Notes: generated by a model from the sequence alone, not told the origin. DNA of 64,000 nt from Heliocybe sulcata (GCA_004369045.1 ML213547.1:1-64000); one strand, 5' to 3'; positions 24,508-36,775 are shown, counted from the stretch's first letter. A program made the numbers and translations.

Positions 24508-26185
24508 ATGGCCCAGTCAACCTCTCGAAACGATACGCCGACACCGTCACGAACCCCAGACCCCGCGCCGGTGCCACCCGGCACCCAAGTAAAGACCAAC
24601 GCGGTAGACAGCTGGCCATGGGTGGATGCAGACAATGTATGTGTCGTGCACTATAGAGCTGAATGAATATAGCCTGACTGGACGCTCAGATATCGGAGCC
24701 ACTCGACACCAATCCGCTAAGTCAGTACCCCAGCAACACCACACTGCTCGGCAGCCCTTTCGACATCATGGGCCTTCCTGTCCACTCGACACAATCTATG
24801 ACGACTACCATGCCTGTACACCAGCCAGTACCCGTTGACGAGACCGTCTCGTTCTCACCTATGCCACAGGACCTGCTGCTGTCCTGGTCAATGAACTTCA
24901 CCATGGCCGACTTCGAGCTGAACACGGTCAGCTCCGCCAACATCTTCCTCGCTGGCATTACCGATGACGCAGCGGCGTTCACTTACCCCTCACGTGAGCC
25001 AACACCCTTAGTGTTCCACGAACCCATCCCCCCCTCTCGTCGCTCGGTGACACCAAGCAGCGCCTCTCCGCCTGCCGACGACAGAGAAGACAATCATAAC
25101 GTGCTCCCTGCACGAGACCACATTATAACTGTGTCCTCCTCCGACGAGGACGAATCTTCCGCAAGGCCGTACGCGGGAGGGAAGAGCCAGCGTACACAAG
25201 TGTCGCGCTCGCGCAGGAACAACGGTCCGCTCTTTTCTGCTGCACCGTATCCTGTCTCTCGACCCTCTCGACGGGTCGCGTCTTCTCCCGTGCTTGCCTC
25301 GACTGAGAGGAGCGCCACGCCAGGACCGGGTCCTTCAACGCTTGCTCGTCGCCAAGAACCTCTCGCATTCGCGCAGCCGATCCCGACGCCGGAGCCTGGT
25401 CCCTCCACGCTGGCGGACGCCTCCGCATTGTCCACGGCGTCGCGTCTTTACACAGGCGGGAAGGCCCCACGCAGCCTCGAGCTCCATAGACAGACGGCAT
25501 ACCCGAAGTCCAAGCCGACCAAGCGCACGAAGCGCAAGATTAACAAGGGCAAGAAGCGCGCGTCCGACGACGACGACGACGATTACGTGCCTCCTATCCT
25601 GCCATCGACCTATAACGCAACAGACTACGACTTTTCCAAGCATGACGAGCCGCTCATGGCCAGGATGACGCGGTCGAGCGACAACCCCGTCGCCTCTTCG
25701 TGGGCTATGCAGCTCGAGTACCTCGAGCCGGAGGCCGACCAGCTTGAGGAGGACGGTTCGGACACGGATACTACAAGCCGAGCGACGACAGCAACGCTGA
25801 GCAAGGCAGCGACGGGTTGCCCAATCGCAACCGCCGCGGTAGCCAGAAGCGCAAGGCCCCCATACCCAAGATCACCGGCGCCAAGACGGAGAAAAGCCAG
25901 AAGAAGAAGCAGAGAAAGTCTGCATCGAAGGGTTCCAAAGCCGACAGCTCCCGAAAGTCGCCTTGCCCGCACCACGGCTGCAACCAGTGGACCAAGTCCA
26001 AGGGCGACATGAACCGCCACCTGCAGAGCAAAGCCCACATGGACCCGATGTGGCTCTGCAAGCGATGTGGCCGCCTATTCCAGCGCCGCGATCCGCTGAA
26101 GCGGCATTGCATGGGGGGCAAATGCCGCGGGGGCGCCCATACCCCTGAGGAGTGCGATGGGACGCATGACCATCACCACAACTAG
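24508..26185 (+). CDS. C2H2 zinc-finger protein, probable DNA-binding regulator, with an apparent frame break
   Basis: Exon 1 starts [15 protein letters not shown] and ends at DADN before GTATGT (24637). Exon 2 resumes after GCTCAG with [13 protein letters not shown] long Ser/Pro-rich disordered region follows, with an acidic SSSDEDE patch, a basic stretch ([13 protein letters not shown]) and a DDDDD run. The C-terminus (to 26185) has two C2H2-type fingers: C-x4-C...H-x5-H starting CPHHGC, and C-x2-C...H starting CKRCG, within a very basic context. The disordered part and the finger part are in different frames, switching near 25,750-25,775 without room for an intron. That is either a 1-nt deletion or an assembly error. 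In the present sequence the upstream frame ends at 26012 without fingers. A truncated copy is at 30620-31313. Confidence 0.7.
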
Positions 26186-27420
26186 AAAGAGCATCTTGAG
26201 GAACATGAGGAGAGGAGACGCAGTAGAGAAAGGGTGAGGGCGTTCCAGTCATGGAGGTTTAGATATCGCAAGCGCCATTCTTCTGTTATGAGTTTCTGAT
26301 AATTTTGATTATTTGTATTGTTCGTTCAGGGCTATCATTTGCGTACCCTTTTCATTTCTCTCTTCCGCTATTGTTCATTCTCCGTACCGTGTAATTTAGG
26401 TTCCTGCTTCGGTCTTCTTGCCTGGTCGTATACCTAGTGCAGTTTGTTGTGTTCTTGTAATATCTTTTTCGTATTCTATCAATTAGATCTTCTCTCGGAT
26501 TCGAACGAAGTTTCGACTCACGAAGTCGATTGCTACAAGATTGGCGCTGGGATGCCCCCTACGTCTGAATGAAGTGAATGGGGAATCGAGTTCGACTGTC
26601 CTGTCCAGTCTGTATCGGATAGCCGAGCGGCCTTATATTCGCTTTGCAGCGATGAGGGTTGTCCTCCACTTCACCCGAAGATCAGCTGCATTCGGCAGGC
26701 GATGGCGCAACTAAGATCCAGGAGAGAATGTTGGATTAGAGATTAGTGTCCGCAGGCCAGACGATTGATGATGTGCCAGTGCTATTGCCAAAATTTCAGG
26801 CCTGAGTAGCTCGGGGCGACTCTTGCTCGTACGCCAGAGGATCCTGGTCCGCGGGCCAAGTTCTCGCGCTCTGAAAGGGCAATCACGTAAAAAAAGCTGG
26901 ACCAAGGGTGATCTCCAGATCACTGAAGTGTCGTACTGTACCAGCAGGTCTGCGAGTTCGACTTGTCGAATGTCAACGGCTGGGTTCACGCCCGAACCGT
27001 AACCCAAACGCTCCTCCCAAAAAAGAAAAAGAAAAAAAGAAGTGTCGTATTGTGAACGCGATTGGAAAGTGCCAGGCGAAGAAGGCATGGGACAGAGAAC
27101 ATCATCATCCAGCTCTTCGATACATGGAGACAAGTATGCGACAAGGTTCCTGACGACAGGAGCTGCATGGGTGTTACTGACATCCGTCTAGGGTCTAAGA
27201 GAAGGGCGCGAGGGTCACAAGGTCGCCTTGAAGACTGATGGAAGGGATCGACGCCTAGCTTGGGAAAAGTCTATCAAGTGCCGCTGCAGGAAGGGGCGGA
27301 TAGAACGAGCTCCGTAGATCGATTGATAGAATGAGAGGGATCCGCCCCACGGAGATGTGTGCAGATTGTTACCAAGTCGGTGCGCGTCGTGCAGGGACTG
27401 AATAATTTCATGAGCACAAG
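26186..27420. other. 3' flank of the zinc-finger gene and unassigned DNA
   Basis: The first ~250 bp are T-rich and look like a 3' UTR. A 140-codon minus-strand frame at 26711-27133 starts MSPCIEELDDDV but has no recognisable domain. A short A-rich tract lies near 27018-27040. Confidence 0.35.
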
Positions 27421-27429
27421 GACGATACT

Positions 27430-28010
27430 TCGCTTTACTTTTTCCTGCCAGTAACTCTCAGCTTGCCAGTCAGAGTATATTGAAGGGAGACGACATACGC
27501 GAGACGTGCGAAGCGATACGAGAGCACCATGGCCTGAGGCAGAGACACGATGGGCAGCGATACCGACATCGGGCTCGTTACTCTGTCCATCACGGAAGAG
27601 AGTGCATCAGATGCACACGATCAACCGTCGCAGGAGACCGATGCTTACCTTGTAGTCCAGACACGCCCCAGCAACGCCGTCCTTCATCCAATCTAATTTC
27701 CAGTGCAACAGTGACTCTGCAATTTCGGTTGTTTCTCTATCGCCATTTATCAGAATATCACAGTTAAGCCTGTATGTCCAAAGCTAGGGCGTGTCCCCGT
27801 ATCATAAAAGAGATAGCCGGTTTCCGTTGTTTCTGGGCCCCTATTGAAGCCTGACCTCTTGACAGGCGACCAAGCGGTGACATTGGAAGGCAGCTGGTAC
27901 GGAGAGCAGCATAATAGTCTCATGAAATACTATCTAGAGGTGTCCAGAGCCCGAGCAGAAAGCTAGAAGACCGTGCAGGCTCGTAATGGTTGCAAGACGA
28001 GAGGAAACGT
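27430..28010. repeat. Duplicated block, copy A (partner at 31340-31900)
   Basis: About 580 bp share extended similarity with 31340-31900 in the same orientation. Identical or near-identical words include GAGACCGATGCTTACC, CTCTTGACAGGCG and GTACGGAGAGCAGCATAATA. Neither copy has a convincing reading frame. Both lie just downstream of a zinc-finger gene copy, so they were probably duplicated with it. Confidence 0.65.
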
Positions 28011-29314
28011 CGATAGTCAGTAACTTTCGGCATTGGCCGATGCTATAGTATTTGCGAACGCTCGCTGTCTTCCCGTCGATTTTCGACATTAAAAAAATGT
28101 GCATATATTTATAAGGTACGTTGCCATTGTACAAGAGACACGAGGGGCTGAACGGTGTGACACAGGCCTTTGCACAGGTCCAAGGCCGCCCCATCTCTCG
28201 ACGACTGGGTGCCCGTGCTGGACAGTAGGGATTTCGTGACAAACTAACCGGCGTGAGGCGCTGTGGAGGCCGCAGAACATCGAGAGTGCGCCCTCCAAGT
28301 CGCGCCTTGTGTGTCTGAATCGACACGCCATCCTCGCAGTGTTTCCAACGATGATCGCGTGCACACAATGTGAACGGTGCGGCGCAACCCGCTGGTGCGT
28401 CCGCGACGGTTGGCTACATAGAATAAATGAAAAACTCTACGTATCTTGCGTGCTGCTGAAGGTAAGGCGAACTCTAAAACTCACTTCGCAGGGCAGTCAA
28501 AGTCCGGAAATTGAGGAGCTTGTGCGTCCGTACGTATCTGTATGTGTCTTCATTGTGCACGGAGTCGACGTCTGAAGCCGAGGCTATATATGTCGGCCGC
28601 ATCCATTGGCCAGTCATCTTCGCCCGAGTCACCAGTATGAACTTCAAAGTCTTCGTCCGCTTTCCCGCCTGCACTTGTGCTTGTGCTCTCTCGAGTCTCT
28701 TTAGACACGCGGGTATGTTGCAATTGTTCCACCCACCTCTTGGTACGACAGGCAGCTTACATCTATGACAGTGGACGGTCGAGTGCAAGAACACTCGTAG
28801 ACAATGCAATCCGCACAAGGGAGGAAGCAATAGCAGGACTGAAGACAGATTCGCGTAAGAATACAGCTTGGAGCTCACAGGAAAACAAACCACGACATCA
28901 CATGCTAACCGTACACTCACTGGTCAATTTTATTCACCTCTGCCGATGCGGCTGAATCCCTTCTGCATATGCAGTTTTCTCACCGAACCACCCAGCGACC
29001 ATCATTTGCTGTAGTACAGACCCGACGGCGGGGTAAGTACCCTAAGTTTTCTGTTTTGGACTGCAAGACTACACACGGCGGCTTCTTCTGAGAGGATAAC
29101 AGACAGACTAATAAGAATGTCAAGATGAATTGAGAACGCCACTCATGACTATTCATGACTGAGAGCGCGAGAAAGCAGAGGAAAGCACAGAGCAACGCAG
29201 CCCAGCTACGGTAACACATAGTGAGAGATACATACGAGACAGTGGATCAATACACGTCAATTGGAGCCTCCCAAACGCGCCCCACACGAGACCGTAGGCT
29301 GCGCAAGCCCATCG
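28011..29314 (+). other. Mostly unassigned; possible small spliced gene near 28637-28854
   Basis: A plus-strand ATG at 28637 opens a 25-codon exon ending at a GTATGT donor. An exon-like piece after TATGACAG (from about 28772) reads GRSSARTLVDNAIRTREEAI and ends at CGTAAGAA. The helical, Ala/Arg/Glu-rich character resembles the N-terminal exons of the IFI27-like gene next door. This is a guess; the rest of the stretch shows only short frames. Confidence 0.2.
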
Positions 29315-30295
29315 CTATCTGGGCCATAGCCATGCAACTACGCAGCCCGCGAGCACGAGGACGACTAACACTGGTATCGCAGGAGGAAAAACGCCCAGTG
29401 CACCGATCGATTGCAAGGATGCGAAGACAGAGCCGGCCGTGGTATAGCCACCGAGGACTACAGACTGGTACAGCGATGCGAGCGAGCCTGGACACGGCAT
29501 CGACTGAACAAGCGACTAAGGATTTGTGCGGGTATGCGTACCTGCGACGACGCCTGTAGAACCAAAGCCGAGGACCTGGATAACTCCAACCAACAGTTTG
29601 GGTAAGGCATAGCATAGGACGGGTATCACCACGGCGGCGGCAGTGGCGGTGATGAAAATTTCCTTATGCCCTTTGATGTATTCGACCGAGTGTCGGGCGG
29701 CCTCTAGCATGAGATGAACGAGCTTGGATGGAGGACCTTCGTACAGTATTTCAGTCAAGGTGAGGCAAACACGGACGAGAGGTTCTCACCGCTGACGAAC
29801 CAGTCATTCGCTGGGAGTAGCATCAGGAACCGCACGCCATCCTTCACGAAGAGTGCGACTCACCGCCAGAGAGTAAGCTACTGATGTTAGGCATTTTCAC
29901 GTCTGGCAGAGCATTCAGCAGCTGCGTCTTGAATGGAGTGCTCGACTGCAGTGCAACCTTCGCTGGCGGACCTGGGAGCGCAGCAAACGATAAGCAAGAC
30001 TGATGGCGGGCAGAGGAGGAATCCAACCGCTAACGACCCACTCCTTTACTGCAGGAGTCTAGTCAGTCTTTCATTGTTCATTGTTCGGTCAGAAAGGCAT
30101 GGACTCACCGCTGGAAAGCGTGCCCTCCGTGTCAGGTACCTTTATCTCAGGTACCTTTATCTCATGTACAGCACTGATGACCTCCTCCTTGACCATAGCT
30201 CCCGTATTGACTGCGCTATGCAACGCCGATTGTCCCTTGTCAGCAACGACATTGTAGATGTCGGTCAGATTGAGGTGGAATGTAAGAGGCACCAT
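29315..30295 (-). CDS. IFI6/IFI27-like (ISG12-type) small membrane protein
   Basis: Four exons (30295-30109, 29971-29864, 29736-29542, 29487-29315) give 220 residues. The C-terminal half has a hydrophobic helix (IFITATAAAVVIPVLCYALP), then VLGFGSTGVVAGS, a TTAGSVFASLQSIGA segment and a last helix ending in CVVAWLWPR. This Gly-rich pattern is characteristic of the interferon-induced 6-16/IFI27 family, which also occurs in many fungi. Animal members sit in mitochondrial or other inner membranes and affect apoptosis; the fungal role is unknown. The N-terminal half is amphipathic helix. All three introns are phase 1, and exons 2 and 3 both open with a G-P-P-x-K word, so the exons look modular. 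The C-terminal match makes the call fairly firm. Confidence 0.75.
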
Positions 30296-30619
30296 ACGGA
30301 AAGTCTCACGTATCTCGACGGTTTGCGTTTATATAGTAGGATCCGGGCGCTTGATAGCTCTCCACAGCTTTCCGATTATAGCACTTGAGAAGCCTTCTTG
30401 GCACGGAGCTCAGGGCGAGCATCTGGGTTGCGCCGTCCGTCATCGAGAGACGCTAGGCGCCAGAGCTCGATAGGAGGAGCACTCGCAACTAGATAACCTA
30501 TACTGTACATACGACTACTAGCTGTGTATGCTATTGGCTGCCCTGAAGCTACCGGATAGCAAACAACATACACAGCTGATAACTGCACAAAGGATAGACC
30601 AGTCAGATTGTGTCAAGCG

Positions 30620-31313
30620 CGCATTCGTGTCAACGGACGCTATACGTGAAATAGTCATCCCTGTGCCACAGGACCTGCAGGTGTCCCAGTCGACGAAACT
30701 TACCAAGGCTCACTTTGAGCTGAAGAGCGTCAGCTCCGCCGACATCGTCCCTCGCTAGCGTCGCTTATCCTTTACGTGAGTAAACACCGTTAGCGTTCCA
30801 CGAACCCATCCCCACCTCTCGTCGCTCGGTGACACCAAGCGGCGCCTCTCCGCCTGCCGACGACGGAGAAGACAATCATAGTGTGCTCTCTGCACAAAAA
30901 CACACAACAATTGTGTCCTCCTCCGACGAGGACAAATCTTCTCCAAGGCCATACGCAGGTGGGAAGAGCCAGCGTACACCACTGTCACGCTCGCGCGCAG
31001 GTCGCAGGAGCAATGGTCAGCTCTTTTCTTCTGTACCATACCCTGCCTCTCCACCCTCTCGACGGGTTGAGTCTTCTCCTCCCGTGCTCGCCTCGACCGA
31101 GAGGAGTGCCACACGAGGACCGGGTCCTTCAACTGTCGCTCGTTGTCAAGAGCCTCCGGCAATCCCGCAGCAGATCTCGTCGCCAGACCCCGGTCCATTC
31201 GCATTGTCCACTGCATCGCAGCCCTACACAGGCGGCAAGGCCCCACGCAACCTCGAGCTCCGCCGGCAAATGCTACACCCGAAGTCCAAATCTTCTGGTG
31301 AGGTATCCAACTA
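30620..31313 (+). pseudogene. Truncated, decayed copy of the zinc-finger gene at 24508
   Basis: Plus-strand stretches closely match the disordered region of the zinc-finger gene: [55 protein letters not shown] and [15 protein letters not shown]. The copy stops at SSGEVSN, before the basic region and zinc fingers, and the leading part is in a different frame from the rest. It therefore cannot encode a finger protein. The duplicated block that follows copy A also follows this copy. Confidence 0.8.
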
Positions 31314-31339
31314 GATCGTGTCTAGGATGGGCATAGAAG

Positions 31340-31900
31340 GCACGTGAAGCCGTAGAAGAGCACCATGAGCCAGGAATATGATGGCAGGGATATCGACATC
31401 GGGTACATTGCTGTCTACATGTTCAAAAAGTCTGCATCAGATGTGCATGAACAACTGTTTCATGAGACCGATGCTTACCCTCGTAGTCTGGACGGGTCGT
31501 GACAACGCCGTCGTCGATCCAGTTGACTTCCGCTGCATCAGCGACTTCACGGCTTCGAGCGTATTTCTATCGCCACTTCTCCGCGCACAGGAAGCCTATA
31601 TTAGCATGAACTAGGGCGTACCCTTGTAACATAACAGAGATAACGCATGTCCGTTATTTCTAGGTCCCTCTTGACAGGCGCCCAAGCGACGACCACAATC
31701 CACATGGAAAGGCATCAGGTACGGAGAGCAGCATAATAGTCTCACGAAATACTATACAGAGGCGTCGAGAGCCCAAGCAGAAAGCTAGAAAACCGCGCAG
31801 GCTCGTAATGTGTTGGGAGGTGGGAGGTGGCGAGAAGATACGAGAGGATTCGGCATTGGCCGGCGGCCGCTTCCGCACCAAGGCCAGGTCTCCTCTGCTG
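31340..31900. repeat. Duplicated block, copy B (partner at 27430-28010)
   Basis: This shares scattered long identities with the other copy, in the same order and orientation. It lies between the zinc-finger remnant and the second TAP-type hydrolase. No convincing frame is present. Confidence 0.65.
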
Positions 31901-32104
31901 CGCTCTCAGGCATGCTGAATGCAAGGATTTGTTTGCATCGCTTATACGATTATATTGGACGGTTGCGACCTTATCAGAAACAGCGATAAAAGAGCTTATT
32001 CTTGATTTCGACTCTTGACGGTATGGACGACAAAGTAACCTGTCCGGTTCAATCATGGTCGGATAACTCGCCTGAGCACTCAGCTAGTCATTAATCATTC
32101 TTCA

Positions 32105-34213
32105 ATGCACTCCTGTGCCTGCTGGTGGAGATACGCCTTCAGGAGTCTTGCTTGCCTCAGTATCCTGTGTCTCGTCCATGGTTGGTCGGAATGGAGTGTA
32201 ACCTGGACTCGCCTCTTCTCCCTGCGACAGTCCGACGTGAACTGGAAGGCCTGTGGCGATAACTTCCAGTGTGCCAACATCGCAGTCCCATTGGACTATC
32301 ACAATGCAAGCGACCCGCGTGTTGTCACCATTGCTGTGACGAGATACTTAGCGACGAATACGACGCACAGGTAAATACGTCTACAGTACTAGTGCGACAT
32401 GATGCTCATGATTTACAGGAAGGGCTCTGTCTTCATCAACCCTGGAGGTCCAGGTAAGGCCGCTGGGCAGAGCTTCTCGGAACGAAGGTCTTAACATAAG
32501 ACGGCAGGCGGATCCGGGACGTCCTTAGCGTATCGCTTCGGACCACGAATGGCGGGAGTCCTGCAAGGCCTCTACGACATTGTCGGGTTCGATCCACGGG
32601 CCATCAACCTTACGCGTCCTTACGCATCCTGTTTCGAGTCTAAATTGGACGAGGAAATATTCGCTTTGGAGGTCGATAGCTTCCACCTCAACCTGCCGGT
32701 GAATGTTACCGAGAGCGTCATAGTGGACCTCGAAGCGCAGGTTGCCCGTGCTGCAGCAGCGGTGGGTGCACTGAGCAACCGTTGCGCACAGAGAACTGGT
32801 GATTACATGGCTTATTTCGGTACGATGTTTCCTGTATTCCGGGTACGCTGTCTATAGTGCGTGATGTTGATTGGTAGGCACGGAATTTGTGGCCAGAGAC
32901 ATTGACGAGCTATCAAAAATTATCGAAGGAGAGAAGGAGCGAGTTAACTGTGAGTAAGTTGATTGCTTGCACAGTAAACGGGATCTGAATTGTCCCCTAG
33001 ACTGGGGCTTCTCGTACGGCACCATCCTAGGCCAGTATCTCATCAAAATCCTCCCTCCATCCCGGCTCGGAAAAATCATGATCGACGGAGTCGCCGACCC
33101 CGATGTCTGGGCCGGTTACCCACTGAGATCATACCAAGGTGCGTTGTCTTTACTCCCCCTCTCTCGCTTTTCATGACTATGCACGTTGCGTCAGGCCAAT
33201 ATGACGACTTCGACAACGTCCTCTTCTCTTTCGCCGACTCCTGCGTCAAAAGCGGAGACGCGTGCGCTCTATCCTCGTTGTCGCCGCGTGATATTGTGTT
33301 GCGCATCGACGAGACGATCGAATCACTGTATTACAAACCTCAGCCGGTAACAGACCTCGCTGTACCCGCTGTGGCCACTGCAGCGAATTTGCGGAAGCTG
33401 ATCTTCGATGCCATGTTGAAGATTCAAACGTGGAGTGACCTGGCCGTCGAGCTTCGCGAAGTGTTCATAGACAATTACACAGGTCTCATGCACAAGACGA
33501 TGGTCAAGATAGATCCAGCGGGCGGGTCAAAGCCAGATTACTCTTCTTATTCTGGCAATGCGATCAGGGTGTGCATTCTCCATGCTTGGTCTCAAGGCAG
33601 GATGTCTCACTCACCCCGTTTCAGTGCACAGATGCGAAACCCTATCCGTCCGCGGAAGAGTTCCCCACCAACTATGAGATCGTACAGAGCATACTCGAGT
33701 CAATGAAGACCTACTCCAGCCGGATAGGCGACCAGTTCTCCTCCTGGTCGTTCTGCCACCTGTGGAAGGGCATTGACCCGAGGCGAAGCAGGTACACGGG
33801 GACCTTCGAGTTGGAGGATGGCGTGCTCGACACACCCATCCTAGTGCTGTCGTGAGTATCCATAATCTCTGCTCTTACCGTCCGCTGCTGAAACAGTTAG
33901 AAATACGTATGACCCTGTGACGCCATTGGCGAACGCGATAAGCACCAAAGCGAGGCTCGGGTCCAACGCGAGACTGATCCAACAGGTCAACGGGTGGGGT
34001 CACTGCACGATCGCGCAGAAATCGTTCTGCACTGCGGATATCGTCAGCAGGTACATGCTGGATGGCGAGGTGCCATCCGCTAACCACACATTGTGCGATG
34101 TCGTGGAGAGACCCTTTGAGCGGTTCGAAAAGACGTTGGTGGTGGAGAGGGAGCTGGGTGACGCGAGTGTGAGGATGGCCTGGACGAGATTGTCGGATGA
34201 GTGGGTATCTTAG
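32105..34213 (+). CDS. Membrane-anchored alpha/beta-hydrolase, TAP-type peptidase (copy 2)
   Basis: Eight exons (32105-32370, 32419-32453, 32508-32819, 32878-32949, 33001-33138, 33195-33568, 33625-33851, 33901-34213) give 578 residues in frame. Exons 2-8 have exactly the same lengths as in copy 1 at 12856; only exon 1 is shorter. A short N-terminal hydrophobic segment (LACLSILCLVHGW) suggests a signal or anchor. NPGGPGGSG, YWGFSYGT, NTYDPVTP and GWGHC are all kept, so the catalytic triad is intact. One visible difference in a conserved place is GFDPRAI instead of GFDPRGI. Function is as for copy 1: a probable secretory-pathway or surface peptidase/hydrolase of unknown substrate. Both copies look functional. 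Confidence 0.9.
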
Positions 34214-34549
34214 CTTACCCGATTTAGCCAGCGGAGAGGAATCGGCGCGTCTCGCATGACACGATGATAGAGGTAGTCAAGAGCGATGACAATCAAATGC
34301 TGCCTTATCACCAGTGTCACTATTTAATCGCAAATGCCGCTATGAGAGGGTACGAGCAGCTTTCTGGCATCAACCTTGATATTAGTTCTCGCATTCGCAG
34401 TGACGCCAAACTCCGTAGAGCAGACAAGAGGTGGGGTATGATACAGTGAGTGATTATACATGAACGAGAGGCACCTTGAAAGTTGAATCGGGCAAGAGGT
34501 CGATAAAGTGTACGCCGAGTTACTGATGCTTGTTGCCTGCGGACGTCGC

Positions 34550-36429
34550 TCATATCCGTGATGCGAACATGGGGATACACAACGAGTAACACGAAAAATT
34601 GGGAATGTTCTGCGAGTTCCGGCATAGAGCGTTGTAGGGCATCAGATGCTGTAGATCGTGAAAATGATATCCTCCGACTCTGGGTCTTGCTATGGGCAGA
34701 TACTGAGCACACCGGCGCGGACATATAGGAGTGGAACTCACATCGATCAGGATCAGGTTGTCCTCACTAATTATCATGCCCTTGTACATTTCTGGAAATA
34801 TGAGCTGCGAGGTCAAGCAACCGTAGTTAACCGACAGCCCTCTCCGGCCCGTGCTCAAACGGATAGGTCCTCCCTTGCCCCGTCTGGCGCAATCCCGTCG
34901 CTGAACCACAGGGCTAAAGTCCATCACATTGGCGAGGCTGGCCTCTTCTCGCTCTGGGGGGGTCGAGAGGTAGGCAATTTTAGCTCCGTGGATGTAGCTG
35001 CGCCAGTGGGGCCCTGGACGTATTTGGGGATGCATTAGTGTCTTGTCAAAAGACCACACGTCCCACAGCCAGGTTGTTCCCGTTTCATCGGCTGACTGAG
35101 GGAGGAGTGAGAGGAGCGCTTGGAGCGGGATCGCATACGACAGTACTGCGGTAAAATCGGTCTCATCCTCTCCGCACCCCAAATATGACACGCAAAGAAA
35201 GCGCGACTCGGGCGGCGTGAAGAAGGGGACTTCCCTATCATTCAATGGGGTCGACCAAGGTGGCGTGTCACCTTGGACTTTCATCCTCCCGCGGAAATTA
35301 GGGTTCTTCTCGTTCTCGTAGAGGAATGCACAGAGATAGTCATATCCATTCCATTCCGGATCACGACTGGTTCTTTGACTTAGGTCGTAGACCTCAAGCC
35401 TCGGGCAGTCGGGGTCGGATATACCGAGCAAGATATGTTGCGGCGAGAGGAAGGTGAAGGTGTCGACGGGGTGGATACACCCGCGTAATTGCTATAAGCT
35501 GGTGTCACATAGTTGACGGGCTACATTGAAGGGGAACTCACAAACATCAGACTTGCAATTTTCCAGTTGTATACAACAATATCAACGACATTAGACCCGT
35601 CGTCAGACCCGTCATCAGACCCATTGCCAATGCAATCTGTGGACATGATGCCGACCATGTCCTCGCAGATCAGGACGTCGAATGTGGACTCCGAGTCGAA
35701 AGGCGCTCTCAGCGGCATAACAATGGTCGTGTCACCTGCCGATGGGTGTGGTTCATTTGTCAAAAGAGTTCTCAGATGGACAACACAAAATCCACCACCC
35801 CCAGAGAGGACCCCGTGTATTGAGGGAATGTCAGCTAAGGCTCTATGCACTACGCTGTACTCACCGCTCAGGGAATTCGAGCATCACCAGCAGATCTTGT
35901 GACGGATCCATCTTGAAGTCGCGGATGGGAAATCCTACGTCCTCGATCTCCCACTCACGCAGTGTAATTCCACGCGCAGGACCAGGTAGCTTGGTGAACA
36001 TCAATGTCGAGTCTCCATCAGATGTAGCCAATACACCCCCACAAAGCTCCCAGTAACCGTCGAATGCAATCTCTTCTTCATCGGGCGCGAACGCCATACC
36101 TCTCCATGCCTTCGTATAGCTTCGGAGACGCCTAAGGCGCTCTGACACGTCGATAGAGCTGGGAGGGCCGTCTTCCATACCAGCTACGGCAAGTTCAATC
36201 TTGTATTGTAGAATGACCGAGTCGTCTATGAGCCTCTTCAGGCCCGAGCACACCTAAAGTTAGGTTCAGGTGACTGGTTCCAAGACATATATTAGGGATC
36301 ACGGACGCTTTTGCATCTGATCAAGGTCGGTAAATCGAGTTCTTGAAGGATGATAACTACGAGTTCTGAAGGGATGGCCGGGAGGATGGCCGGGAGGATA
36401 CCGGACGTCTGTCGGCTGCTCGACATCAT
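34550..36429 (-). CDS. F-box domain protein (copy 1 of a pair), one splice site damaged
   Basis: Exon 1 starts MMSSSRQTSG at 36429 and holds an F-box: LPAIPSELVVIILQELDL then IRCKS. Exon 2 (to about 35866) continues VCSGLKRLIDDSV, LQYKIELAVAGM and ERLRRLRSY, the signature of a common polypore F-box family with a C-terminal beta-rich region. Later exons carry GIHPVDTFTF-like residues, LLGISDPDCPRLEVYDL and SEDNLILID. F-box proteins supply substrates to SCF ubiquitin ligases. The acceptor before exon 3 reads CACGGG where the paralogue at 40444 has CACAGG, so the AG is missing and normal splicing there is doubtful. The first donor is an unusual GTCCGT. It may be a young pseudogene. Confidence 0.65.
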
Positions 36430-36775
36430 GTCTGATGGAGATATGTGGACACCACAGATAAAACGCTATACCGAGGCTTGCCGTGATACCTTGGTGCGCT
36501 CGACATGCAGTCTGCAAGTACGCACTCGCCGAGGAATGTGTAAGTCGACAAGGAGTGATGCCACGCGGAATAAGCCGGACAATAAAGGGTCGGAGACATC
36601 CGTACACGCGGACTCTGCCTCGTACTCAGTACTCGGAGCTGAACGCTATGCAATACGGGGGATGCTCAGGAGCCGTCACCTCCTCTGACCAGCATACAGG
36701 TACGTCCCAGTGCTACGCGAGCGATATACAATCATTTCCGTCCTCTGACTGCATGCGGCGTAGCACCAACCTCCC

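Noticed and set aside
25094-26252. Several open frames of 100-137 codons antisense to the zinc-finger gene
   Set aside because: They mirror the biased codon use of the coding strand (Ser/Arg/Asp-rich) and have no splice or domain support.
26500-26620. Possible tRNA with a GTTCGAATCC-like word on the minus strand
   Set aside because: No acceptor stem, D-arm or anticodon arm could be paired around it.
29315-30295. Reading the IFI27-like gene as an interferon response component
   Set aside because: Fungi have no interferon system. Only the membrane-domain family resemblance is supported.
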